DNA from: Streptomyces sp. Edi4
GTDB taxonomy: Bacteria > Actinomycetota > Actinomycetes > Streptomycetales > Streptomycetaceae
DNA: 64,000 nt
Direction of reading: 5' to 3'
NCBI RefSeq assembly: GCF_040253615.1
Contig: NZ_JBEJGY010000004.1
Location: forward strand, 3,906,001 to 3,970,000
Shown here: piece after piece, positions 9,439 through 17,415 of the stretch
Layout of the letters: every line of letters begins with the position of its first letter
Position numbering within the stretch: position 1 is the first letter of the stretch
Made by a program: the position numbers and the translations under genes
Notes under the pieces: model-generated
Told to the model about the DNA's origin: nothing
Databases searched by the model: none
The model's input: only the letters and a program-made list of their open reading frames with translations

Positions 9439-10554
9439 ATGAGCGAGCCCAAGGGCGGACGCGGTGCCCAACTCAAGCACACCGGTCTGCGGCCCGGCTG
9501 GACGACCGGTGCCTGCGCGACGGCGGCCACGACGGCCGCGTACACCGCACTCCTGGCCGGCGACTTCCCCGACCCGGTGACGATCACGCTGCCGCGCGGG
9601 CAGACGCCCGCGTTCGCGCTGGCCGCCGAGGAACTGGGGGCGGGTCGGGCGATGGCGGCCGTGGTCAAGGACGCGGGCGACGACCCGGACGTGACGCACG
9701 GCGCGCTGATCCGCTCGACGGTACGGCTGCTTCCGCCCGGCTCCGGGGTGGTGTTCCGGGCCGGTGACGGCGTGGGCACGATCACCCGGCCCGGGCTTCC
9801 CCTCGCGGTCGGCGAACCCGCGATCAACCCGGTGCCGCGCCGCATGATGACGGACCATGTGACGCTGGTGGCGCGGCGGCACGGGACCACGGCCGACGTG
9901 GAGATCACCATCTCCGTCGACCACGGCGCCGAGATCGCCCGCTCCACGTGGAACCCGCGCCTCGGCATCCTGGGCGGCCTGTCCATCCTGGGCACGACCG
10001 GCATCGTGGTGCCGTACTCGTGCTCGGCGTGGATCGACTCGATCCGGCGCGGGGTGGACGTGGCGCGCGCGGCGGGCCGTACGCATGTGGCCGGCTGCAC
10101 GGGCTCCACGTCGGAGCGGACGGTGGTGGCGGAGTACGGGCTGCCCGAGGACGCGCTGCTGGACATGGGCGATTTCGCGGGCGCGGTCCTCAAGTACGTA
10201 CGCCGTCACCCGGTGGACCGGCTCACCATCTGCGGCGGCTTCGCCAAACTGTCCAAGCTGGCGGCGGGCCATCTGGACCTGCACTCCGGCCGGTCCCAGG
10301 TGGACAAGTCCTTCCTCGCGGCGCTGGCCCGCGAGGGCGGCGCGAGCGAGGCGCTGGCGGCGGAGGTGGCCGTGGCCAACACGGGTCTGGCCGCGCTCCA
10401 GCTGTGCGCGGCGGCCGGCGTCCCCCTCGGCGACGTGGTCGCGGCGCGGGCCCGGGACGAGGCGCTGAGTGTTCTGCGGGGTGCGCCGGTGGCGGTGGAC
10501 GTCCTGTGCGTCGACCGCGCGGGCACGGTAGTAGGCCGCAGCACGCCCCGTTAG
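9439..10554 (+). CDS. cbiD: Cobalt-precorrin-5B / precorrin C1-methyltransferase CbiD
   Basis: 371 residues from ATG 9439, which is preceded by AGGCGGGG. An in-frame GTG at 9379 would add 20 residues. Family features: LRPGWTTGACATAATTAAY at the N terminus, GDGVGTITRPGLPLAVGEPAINPVPR, the GLSILGTTGIV block and GFAKLSKLAAGHLDLHS. CbiD methylates C1 and lets the acetyl fragment leave in the anaerobic route. Here it sits among aerobic genes (cobG, cobN) and no CobF was seen, so it probably replaces CobF. It ends in a convergent, repeat-filled gap before cobM. Confidence 0.92.
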   Translation: MSEPKGGRGAQLKHTGLRPGWTTGACATAATTAAYTALLAGDFPDPVTITLPRGQTPAFALAAEELGAGRAMAAVVKDAGDDPDVTHGALIRSTVRLLPPGSGVVFRAGDGVGTITRPGLPLAVGEPAINPVPRRMMTDHVTLVARRHGTTADVEITISVDHGAEIARSTWNPRLGILGGLSILGTTGIVVPYSCSAWIDSIRRGVDVARAAGRTHVAGCTGSTSERTVVAEYGLPEDALLDMGDFAGAVLKYVRRHPVDRLTICGGFAKLSKLAAGHLDLHSGRSQVDKSFLAALAREGGASEALAAEVAVANTGLAALQLCAAAGVPLGDVVAARARDEALSVLRGAPVAVDVLCVDRAGTVVGRSTPR

Positions 10555-10619
10555 CCCCTACGGTGCGGGCCGGCACCAACCCCGCCGGGGCGGCCGGGCT
10601 GAACACACCCACGTGGGCC

Positions 10620-11062
10620 GGCACCAGCCCTGCCAGGGGCGCGGGGAACTGCGCAACCAGCCACGCACGGCCCGCACCCGAAAGCCGACGCCTTGGGGCT
10701 CCGCCCCAAACCCCGTTCGCGCCTTAAGGGCGCTCGTCCTCAATCGCCGGACGGGATGAGGTATGCCGGGTGGGCCAGCACCAACCCCGCCAGGGGCGCG
10801 GGGAACTGCGCGCCCGGCCGCCCACGGCCCGCACCCGAGGTCCTGGGGCTCCGCCCCAGACCCCGTTCGGCCTGAACGGCCTCGTCCTCAATCGCCGGAC
10901 GGGCTGAGGTTGCCTTTACGGGCCCGCATCGCCCGACACTGCCAAGCGCCACCAGGCCGGACACACCCACGTGGGCCGGCACCGAATGCTCAGGGGCGCG
11001 GGGAACCGCGCGAGGAGCGACCACGGCCCGCAGCCGAGGCCGGCATCGGCGCCGGCAGGGTC
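10620..11062 (-). repeat. Dispersed GC-rich intergenic repeat, two full copies and one partial, minus orientation
   Basis: Copies lie at about 10628-10762, 10789-10912 and (partial) 10985-11060, inverted relative to those at 4548. Each carries the GGGGCTCCGCCCC hairpin and a second hairpin before CTCGTCCTCAATCGCCGGACGGG. The repeats fill the ~520-bp convergent gap between cbiD and cobM. Apart from these I see no gene there. Confidence 0.9.
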
Positions 11063-11076
11063 CGCCCCGGCCGGGG

Positions 11077-11820
11077 CTAGTCCCGGCAGCGTTCGGCCGA
11101 GTACAGGTGGCTGTCCCGGAACGATGACGCACCCAGCACCCGCCCCACCAGGATCACCGCCGTCCGCACCACCCCCGCCGCCTTCACCCGCTCCGCGATG
11201 TCCGCCAGCGTCCCGCGCAGGACCAGCTCGTCGGGGCGGGACGCGAAGGCGACCACCGCTGTGGGGCAGTCGGCGCCGTAGTGCGGCAGCAGCTCCTCCA
11301 CGACCCGGTCGACATACCCCGCCGCCAGGTGCAGGACGAGCAGCGCCCCGCTCCGCCCGAGCGTCGCCAGGTCCTCCCCCTCCGGCATGGCCGTGGCCCG
11401 CTGCGCGATCCGGGTCAGGATGACGGTCTGGCCGACCGTGGGCACCGTCAGCTCCCGCTTGAGCGCGGCGGCGGCCGCCGCGAAGGCCGGCACCCCCGGC
11501 ACCATCTCGTACGGCACCCCCGCCGCGTCGAGGCGCCGCATCTGCTCGGCGACGGCACTGAACACCGAGGGGTCACCGGAGTGCAGCCGGGCCACATCGA
11601 GCCCGGCCTCGTGCGCCCGCGTCAACTCCCCCACGATCTCATCGAGGTTGAGCCGCGCGGTGTCCACCAGCCGGGCGCCCTCGGGGCACTCGGCGAGGAG
11701 TTCGCGCGGTACGAGGCTGCCCGCGTACAGACACACCTGGCAGGAGGCGAGCGTACGGGCGCCACGCACCGTGATCAGGTCGGCGGCGCCGGGCCCCGCG
11801 CCGATGAAGTACACGGTCAT
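11077..11820 (-). CDS. cobM: Precorrin-4 C11-methyltransferase CobM
   Basis: 247 residues. SAM-dependent methylation of C11. Typical tetrapyrrole-methylase motifs: VYFIGAGPGAADLITVRG at the N terminus, CLYAGSLVP, RLHSGDPSVFSAVAEQM, YEMVPGVPAFAAAAA and QTVILTRIAQR. The ATG at 11820 overlaps the cobL stop (ATGA), giving a coupled cobL-cobM pair. Upstream open sequence in the same frame is a shadow of cobL. Confidence 0.94.
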   Translation of the reverse strand: MTVYFIGAGPGAADLITVRGARTLASCQVCLYAGSLVPRELLAECPEGARLVDTARLNLDEIVGELTRAHEAGLDVARLHSGDPSVFSAVAEQMRRLDAAGVPYEMVPGVPAFAAAAAALKRELTVPTVGQTVILTRIAQRATAMPEGEDLATLGRSGALLVLHLAAGYVDRVVEELLPHYGADCPTAVVAFASRPDELVLRGTLADIAERVKAAGVVRTAVILVGRVLGASSFRDSHLYSAERCRD

Positions 11821-13106
11821 GTGGCTGCTCCAGAAGGGGTGTCGAGTGGTGCGAAGGGTCCGGAGGGTCCGGAGGGTCCGGATTTGACGACGGCCCACTG
11901 GGTGACCGGCATGGCCTGGCGCCATCCCGTGAAGCCGCCGACCGGCACGGCGTGCGCGACCGCGAGCCGGACGAGTTCGCCGCCGTGGCGCCGGTACCAG
12001 GTGGCGAGCAGCGCCTCGGACTCCAGCGTGACGGTGTTGGCGACCAGGCGTCCGCCGGGCGCGAGCGCCTGCCAGCACGCGTCGAGCAGCCCGGGCGCGG
12101 TGAGCCCGCCGCCGATGAACACGGCGTCGGGCGCGGGGAGTTGGGTCAGCGCGTCGGGCGCGGCGCCGGTGACGACGCGTAGCGCGGGCACGCCGAGCCG
12201 GTCCGCGTTGCGGCCGATGCGCTCGGCCCGTACCGGATCCCGCTCCACGGTGACGGCCCGGCACGACGGGTGCGTACGCATCCACTCCACCGCGATCGAG
12301 CCGGACCCGCCGCCGATGTCCCACAGGGTTTCGCCGGGCGCGGGCGCGAGCGCGCCGAGGGTGGCGGCGCGGACGTGCCGCTTGGTGAGCTGTCCGTCGT
12401 GTTCGTACGCGTCGTCGGGCAGCCCCGGTACGGCGCCGAGCCGCAGGGCGCCGGGGGCGCGGCGGCACTCGACGGCGACGACGTTCAGGGCGTCACCGGG
12501 CGCGGCGTCCCACGCCTCGGCGCTCCCCTCCACGACCCGCTCGCGCGGCGACCCCAGCTGTTCGAGCACCCGCATCCGGCTGGGCCCGAACCCGCGGTCG
12601 CGCAGCAGCGCCGCGACGTCGGCCGGGGTGCGGGCGTCGGCGCTCAGGACGAGGATCCTGCGCCCGTCGTGCAGCGCGGCCGCGAGCCGGCCGGCCGGCC
12701 GCCCGACCAGCGTGACGGTCTCGGTCTCCTCGACGGGCCAGCCGAGCCGGGCGCAGGCGTGGGAGAGCGACGAGGGGTGCGGCAGCACGCGGGGCGGGGC
12801 GCCGAGTACGTCGGTGAGGGTGCGCCCGATCCCGTAGAACATGGGGTCCCCGCTGGCCAGCACGGCCAGCCGGCGGCCCCGGTGGGCTTCGATGATCCCG
12901 GGGACGGCGGGCCGAAGCGGCGTCGGCCAGGCGATGCGCTCCCCGCGGCACTCCTCGGGCAGCAGAGCGAGCTGCCGGGCTCCGCCCACGACGACGTCGG
13001 CCGCCAGCAACACCTCGCGCCCCTGGCTCCCGAGCCCGCCCCACCCGTCGGCCCCGATCCCGACGACGGTGACGTCAGGACGGGAGGGCGTGCGAGCGGG
13101 GTTCAC
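11817..13106 (-). CDS. cobL: Precorrin-6Y C5,15-methyltransferase (decarboxylating) CobL
   Basis: 429 residues from a GTG at 13106. A CCGAGG lies about 11 bases upstream, and the conserved domain begins at VTVVGIGADGW about 15 residues later. The N-terminal half is the CbiE-like C5 methylase (VVVGGARQLALLP, LASGDPMFYGIGRTL). The C-terminal half is the CbiT-like C15 methylase/decarboxylase with SAM motif I, DIGGGSGSIAVEWMR. The family is usually ~400-420 residues. First gene of the cobL-cobM operon. Confidence 0.92.
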   Translation of the reverse strand: MNPARTPSRPDVTVVGIGADGWGGLGSQGREVLLAADVVVGGARQLALLPEECRGERIAWPTPLRPAVPGIIEAHRGRRLAVLASGDPMFYGIGRTLTDVLGAPPRVLPHPSSLSHACARLGWPVEETETVTLVGRPAGRLAAALHDGRRILVLSADARTPADVAALLRDRGFGPSRMRVLEQLGSPRERVVEGSAEAWDAAPGDALNVVAVECRRAPGALRLGAVPGLPDDAYEHDGQLTKRHVRAATLGALAPAPGETLWDIGGGSGSIAVEWMRTHPSCRAVTVERDPVRAERIGRNADRLGVPALRVVTGAAPDALTQLPAPDAVFIGGGLTAPGLLDACWQALAPGGRLVANTVTLESEALLATWYRRHGGELVRLAVAHAVPVGGFTGWRQAMPVTQWAVVKSGPSGPSGPFAPLDTPSGAAT

Positions 13107-13494
13107 GGTGTGCGTACCTCGGGGTGTGCGCGGGGGCCCGGCCGGGCCTATGGGGACGGCCCGCACTCTACTGTCCACCCAGGTGAGCGGGCCCTCCGGG
13201 TACGCACCCCCTGACCCGCACGCGAGAACGCCGATCCCCAGGGGAACAGCCAGGGCCCCGGCCCTCCGGTACGCACCCCTCTCCCCCGCACGCGAGAACG
13301 CCGATCCCCAGGGAACAGCCGGGGCCCCACCCCGGCCCTGCCCCCACCCCGAAAACCCCTCGCCCGCCCGCCCGCACCGTCCTAACCTGTCCCCGCCGGA
13401 CCTCACCTCACCCTGCGGGAGCATCACGTGCGCCGACTCTCCGAAACAGCCCAGAGCCCCGACCTCACGGCCCCCTTCGGAGAACCCCGCACCC
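13107..13494. other. Divergent intergenic region cobL / ribosomal-protection gene with a 69-bp tandem duplication
   Basis: Two imperfect copies of a ~69-bp unit start at about 13200 and 13269. They share GTACGCACCCC, CCGCACGCGAGAACGCCGATC and the block CCCAGG(GG)AACAGCC. The rest is C-rich with no convincing ORF. Promoters for both flanking genes should lie here. CTAACCT near 13382 could be part of a -10 for the rightward gene, but this is weak. No riboswitch core was found. Confidence 0.65.
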
Positions 13495-15402
13495 ATGCGC
13501 ACCCCCACCCGCACCCTGAACATCGGCATCCTCGCCCACGTCGACGCCGGTAAGACCAGCCTCACCGAGCGCCTTCTCTTCGACACCGGCACGATCACGC
13601 GCCTCGGCAGCGTGGACGACGGTGACACCCAGACGGACACGGATGCCATCGAGCGGCAGCGCGGCATCACCGTGCACTCGGCCGTCGCGTCGTTCCGCGT
13701 GGGCGACACCCAGGTCAACCTGATCGACACGCCGGGCCACAGCGACTTCGTGGCCGAGGTGGAGCGCGCGCTCGGCGTCCTGGACGGTGCCGTGCTGGTC
13801 CTGTCCGCCGTGGAGGGCGTGCAGGCAGGGACCCGCGTCCTGATGCGCACCCTGCGCGAGGCCCGCCTCCCGACGCTGGTCTTCGTCAACAAGGTCGACC
13901 GTGCGGGCGCCCGCGAGGCCGGTCTGCTCGCCGACATCCGCCGCAAACTGACCCCCCGCGTCGCCCCCATGTCGGCGGTGCGCCACCTGGGAACCCGGGC
14001 CGCCACCGTCGTCCCGCGCGCCTGGACCGACCCTGAACACGCCGCGCTGGTGGGCAAGTTGCTGGCCGAGCAGGACGACGCGATGCTCGCGCGTGTCGTG
14101 GACGGCCCCCCGCCCACCCCGGCCGAACTCGCCAAGGGGCTCGCGGCCCAGACCGCCGCCGCCCTCGTCCACCCCGTTTACTTCGGCTCCGCGATCGGCG
14201 GTCAGGGCATCCCCGCGCTCATCGAGGCGATAGCGACCCTGTTCCCCGCGCCGGGCCCGGACACCACCGCCCCGCCGCAGGGCACGGTGTTCGCCGTGAA
14301 GCGCGACCGGTCCGGCGCCAAAACCGCGTATCTGCGCCTTTTCCAGGGCGAGGTGCGTACACGGCAGCACCTCACGTTCGCCTCCCCCCACGGTACCCAC
14401 CCCGGCCGGCTCACCTCCTTGGACGTGGTGGGCGCGGGCCCGGGCGCCACCCGCCTCACGGCAGGCGGCATCGGCCGGCTGCGGGGTCTGCCCAAGTTCC
14501 GCGTGGGCGACCGCATCCAGGCCCCGGACGGCGCGGACGACTCCGCCCGCGCCCGCACCCCCCGTTTCGCCGCCCCCACCCTCCACAGCCTGGTACGCCC
14601 GCGCGAGGCCGGCCCGACAGCGGCCGCCCGCCTCCACACCGCCCTGCGGCACCTGGCCGAACAGGACCCGCTGATCAGCGCCCGCACCGAACCGGGGGGC
14701 GCCGTCTCGGTGTTCCTGTACGGGGAGGTGCAGAAGGAGGTCATCGCCGCCACGCTCGCCGACACGTACGGCATCGAGGTGGTCTTCGACCCGAGCCGCA
14801 CGGTGTGCGTCGAGCGTCCCGCCGGGGTGGGCGAATCGGCCGAGGGGATGGACCGGGGTCCCGCGCCCGGCGGGCACTGGGCGACCGTCGGGCTCCGTGT
14901 GGAGCCGGCCCCGTACGGCGACGGGAACTCCTTCCGCTACGAGACCGAACTGGGCGCGCTGCCACGGGCGTTCCACCAGGCGGTGGAGGAGAGCGTGCAC
15001 GACGGGCTGCGCACCGGGCCCCGGGGATGGGCGGTCTCGGACTGCGTGGTCACGCTCGTACGCTCGGGGTTCTCCAGCGTGTTCAGTACGGCGGGCGATT
15101 TCCGCGCGCTGACCCCGATCGTGCTGGACCGGGCCCTGCGGTCCGCCGGGACGCGGCTCTACGAGCCCTGTCTCGCCTACGAGTTGGAGGCCCCCGCCCC
15201 TACGCTCGCCGCCGTCTGCGGCCGGCTCACGGCGATGGGCGCGGCCATCGAGGAGACCGTGGCCACGGCGGAGGGGTGGCTGCTGCGGGGCACGGTCGCG
15301 GCACGCGGGGCCGTTGGCATCGAGCGGTGGCTGCCCGGACTCACGCACGGCGAGGGGGTCTGGTGGACCCGCCCGGCGGGCGACCGGCCGATGGTCCCGT
15401 AG
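13495..15402 (+). CDS. TetM/OtrA-type ribosomal protection GTPase
   Basis: 635 residues, the size of TetM/OtrA proteins, and EF-G-like. G motifs are in order: AHVDAGKTS (G1, residues ~11-19), RGITVHSA (G2), DTPGHSDF (G3), NKVD (G4). The C-terminal domains IV/V follow (SDCVVTLVRSGF, TPIVLDRALRSAGTRLYEP). These proteins displace tetracycline from the ribosome; actinomycete members also exist as housekeeping-like or self-protection genes. ATG 13495 is chosen because the G domain starts about 8 residues later. GGAGA lies about 12 bases upstream. No tetracycline biosynthetic genes are nearby, so the substrate is uncertain. Confidence 0.85.
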   Translation: MRTPTRTLNIGILAHVDAGKTSLTERLLFDTGTITRLGSVDDGDTQTDTDAIERQRGITVHSAVASFRVGDTQVNLIDTPGHSDFVAEVERALGVLDGAVLVLSAVEGVQAGTRVLMRTLREARLPTLVFVNKVDRAGAREAGLLADIRRKLTPRVAPMSAVRHLGTRAATVVPRAWTDPEHAALVGKLLAEQDDAMLARVVDGPPPTPAELAKGLAAQTAAALVHPVYFGSAIGGQGIPALIEAIATLFPAPGPDTTAPPQGTVFAVKRDRSGAKTAYLRLFQGEVRTRQHLTFASPHGTHPGRLTSLDVVGAGPGATRLTAGGIGRLRGLPKFRVGDRIQAPDGADDSARARTPRFAAPTLHSLVRPREAGPTAAARLHTALRHLAEQDPLISARTEPGGAVSVFLYGEVQKEVIAATLADTYGIEVVFDPSRTVCVERPAGVGESAEGMDRGPAPGGHWATVGLRVEPAPYGDGNSFRYETELGALPRAFHQAVEESVHDGLRTGPRGWAVSDCVVTLVRSGFSSVFSTAGDFRALTPIVLDRALRSAGTRLYEPCLAYELEAPAPTLAAVCGRLTAMGAAIEETVATAEGWLLRGTVAARGAVGIERWLPGLTHGEGVWWTRPAGDRPMVP

Positions 15403-15610
15403 GGCGGGCAGGCGGACTGGGGGACGGGCCGGGCGGACTCGTGGGACGGGCCGACGGCCTCCGGGGGCGGGCCGGGCGGACTCGGAGGGGGCGGGCCGGC
15501 GGAGCGTGGGACGGGTCGACGGACTTGTGGGACGGGTCGACGGACTTGGGCGACAGCGACGGACTTGGGCGACAGGTTGGCGTAGACCTCTTGCGGGCTG
15601 GTCCAGACCA
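15403..15610. repeat. Low-complexity G-rich repeats downstream of the GTPase gene
   Basis: The block contains repeated GGGCGGGCNGGCGGACT-like stretches. At 15509-15578 there are two near-perfect copies of GTGGGACGGGTCGACGGACTT and two of GACGGACTTGGGCGACAG. No ORF is supported. The stretch from 15611 to 15712 leads into the LPMO gene, with its ribosome site AAGGAG at 15700-15705. Confidence 0.7.
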
Positions 15611-15712
15611 ATGCCACGCTCTCAAGTGCCGCCACCACGGGGCGAGTTGGCGCGGCCCGTCCGGCGTGCCGTTCCGGCTCGTTCCGCCTCCCCACGATCA
15701 AGGAGCACTCGT

Positions 15713-16585
15713 ATGTCCGCTCGGCGTACCGCAGCGTCCCTGGGTGTCCTCGGGGCGACCTCCCTGTCCCTCTTCGCCCTGGCGCCCACCCCCGCGTCCG
15801 CGCACGGCACCATGTTCAACCCCGTCAGCCGCATCGCCGCCTGTTATGCCGAGGGCCCCGAGCACCCGGTGTCGCAGGTCTGCAAGGACCTGGTCGCCGA
15901 CTCCGGCACCCAGCCCCTGTACGACTGGAACGAGGTGAACATCGCCAACGCCAACGGCCAGTCCCGTCAGATCATCCCGGACGGCAAACTGTGCTCGGCG
16001 AACCGCGACAAGTACCGCGCGCTGGACTGGGCCCGCACCGACTGGCCGTCCACCGGTGTCGCGGCGGGCTCCTTCCCCTTCAAGTTCCGTGTGACGGCCG
16101 CCCATTCGGGCACGATGACGCTCTACATCACCAAGGAGGGCTTCGACCCGACGAAGCCGCTGAAGTGGTCCGACCTGGACGACACTCCCGTCGCGGTGTA
16201 CCGGACGTCGCGCACGGCGACGGACGGCTACTACAACTTCACCGGCACGCTGCCGGCCCGCACCGGGCGCCACATCATCTACAAGGTGTGGCAGCGGGAC
16301 GACAGCCCGGAGGCGTTCTACAGCTGCTCGGACGTGGTGTACGGGGCCGGGAGCTCGGCCGCCGCGCCCACCGAGCAGAAGATCGCCGCAGGGGCGTCGC
16401 GCTCCACGGTCAGCCACCACGGCCACGGCGGCGACCCGGCCCCGGCCACCCCGGCCGCCCCGTCCACCCAGGCCGGGCAGGCCGCCCCGGCCGGCCACGC
16501 GGTGGCTCCGCAGGCGCTGGCGGCGGTGTCCACGGCGAGCGTCCTGGGAGGAGGCGTCCTCCTCCTGCGCCGCCGCCGAGGCTGA
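15713..16585 (+). CDS. Lytic polysaccharide monooxygenase (AA10), chitin/cellulose-active, with C-terminal membrane anchor
   Basis: 290 residues. The signal peptide spans residues 1-34 (RRTAASLG, hydrophobic core, PTPASA), so the mature protein starts with HGTMFNP. That N-terminal His is the first histidine-brace ligand binding copper. A second His is in VTAAHSGTM. Family blocks follow: SRIAACYAEG, NANGQSRQIIPDGKLCSA, FDPTKPLKWSDLD, GRHIIYKVWQRDDSPEAFYSC. A His/Gly and Pro/Ala linker then leads to a hydrophobic stretch (~264-284) ending RRRRG, so it is probably membrane-anchored. I see no LAXTG sortase motif. Copper-dependent oxidative cleavage of crystalline chitin or cellulose is inferred from the family. 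AAGGAG sits 7 bases before the ATG. Confidence 0.92.
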   Translation: MSARRTAASLGVLGATSLSLFALAPTPASAHGTMFNPVSRIAACYAEGPEHPVSQVCKDLVADSGTQPLYDWNEVNIANANGQSRQIIPDGKLCSANRDKYRALDWARTDWPSTGVAAGSFPFKFRVTAAHSGTMTLYITKEGFDPTKPLKWSDLDDTPVAVYRTSRTATDGYYNFTGTLPARTGRHIIYKVWQRDDSPEAFYSCSDVVYGAGSSAAAPTEQKIAAGASRSTVSHHGHGGDPAPATPAAPSTQAGQAAPAGHAVAPQALAAVSTASVLGGGVLLLRRRRG

Positions 16586-16605
16586 CCCCGCGCGGGGGGC
16601 GGGTG

Positions 16606-17349
16606 TTACGGGGAGCCGGGGCGGACCACGCCCCGTTCGTAGGCGAAGACCGCCGCCTGCGTGCGGTCCCGCAGACCCAGTTTCATCAGCACTCGGCTGA
16701 CATGCGTCTTCACCGTCTGCTCCGCCAGCACCAGCCGCCCCGCGATCTCCGCGTTGGACAGGCCCTGCGCGATCAGGGACAGCACCTGCGTCTCGCGCTC
16801 CGTCAAGGCGTCCACCCTGGCCCCCGGGAGGTCCCGGGGCGCCGGGGCCAGCCGGGAGAACTCCTCGATCAGGCGCCGCGTGATGTTCGGGGCGAGCAGC
16901 GCCTCCCCGGACGCCACCACCCGTACGGCGTGGGCGAGTTCGTCGGCGGACGCGTCCTTCAGGAGAAACCCCGACGCCCCCGCGCGCAGCGCCTCGTACA
17001 CGTACTCGTCGAGATCGAAGGTGGTGAGCACCAGCACCCGCACCCCCCGGCCCGGGCCGTCACCGGGACCGTCACCGGGACCGTCACCGGGTCCGGCCCC
17101 GGTTCCGTCACCGGGACCGTCAGCTGCGCCCTCGCCCCGCACCCGCCGCGTCGCCTCGATGCCGTCCAGTTCCGGCATCCGGATGTCCATCAGAACGACA
17201 TCGGGGGCGAGTTCGGCCGCGAGCGCCACTGCTTCCAGGCCGTTGACCGCCTGCCCCACCACCTCGATGTCCGGCTCCGCGTTGAGCAGCACCGTGAATC
17301 CCTGACGGACCATCACCTGGTCGTCGGCTATCAGTACGCGGATCGTCAT
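16606..17349 (-). CDS. NarL/LuxR-type response regulator
   Basis: 247 residues from ATG 17349, which has GGAGGG 5 bases upstream; an in-frame start at 17391 is unlikely. Receiver domain: IRVLIADDQ with acidic pair, phospho-acceptor Asp in VVLMDIRMPELDG, Thr in VLTTFD, Lys in FLLKDAS. C-terminal LuxR helix-turn-helix: LTERETQVLSLIAQGLSNAEIAGRL followed by VKTHVSRVLMKLGLRDR. Unusual is a ~20-residue Gly/Asp/Pro repeat insert (repeated GPGD) between the phospho-site helix and the VLVLTTF strand. It is partner of the histidine kinase immediately upstream, 66 bp away and in the same operon. Confidence 0.93.
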   Translation of the reverse strand: MTIRVLIADDQVMVRQGFTVLLNAEPDIEVVGQAVNGLEAVALAAELAPDVVLMDIRMPELDGIEATRRVRGEGAADGPGDGTGAGPGDGPGDGPGDGPGRGVRVLVLTTFDLDEYVYEALRAGASGFLLKDASADELAHAVRVVASGEALLAPNITRRLIEEFSRLAPAPRDLPGARVDALTERETQVLSLIAQGLSNAEIAGRLVLAEQTVKTHVSRVLMKLGLRDRTQAAVFAYERGVVRPGSP

Positions 17350-17415
17350 GCCCTGCCCTCCAGCAGCGTCCAGCAACGTTTCGTGGTCCACCGGAGCCCA
17401 GCGGTCCGGGCCCGG

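Noticed and set aside
16500..16585. Sortase (LAXTG/LPXTG) anchor on the LPMO
   Set aside because: The C terminus has helix and basic tail but no LAXTG or LPXTG before it.
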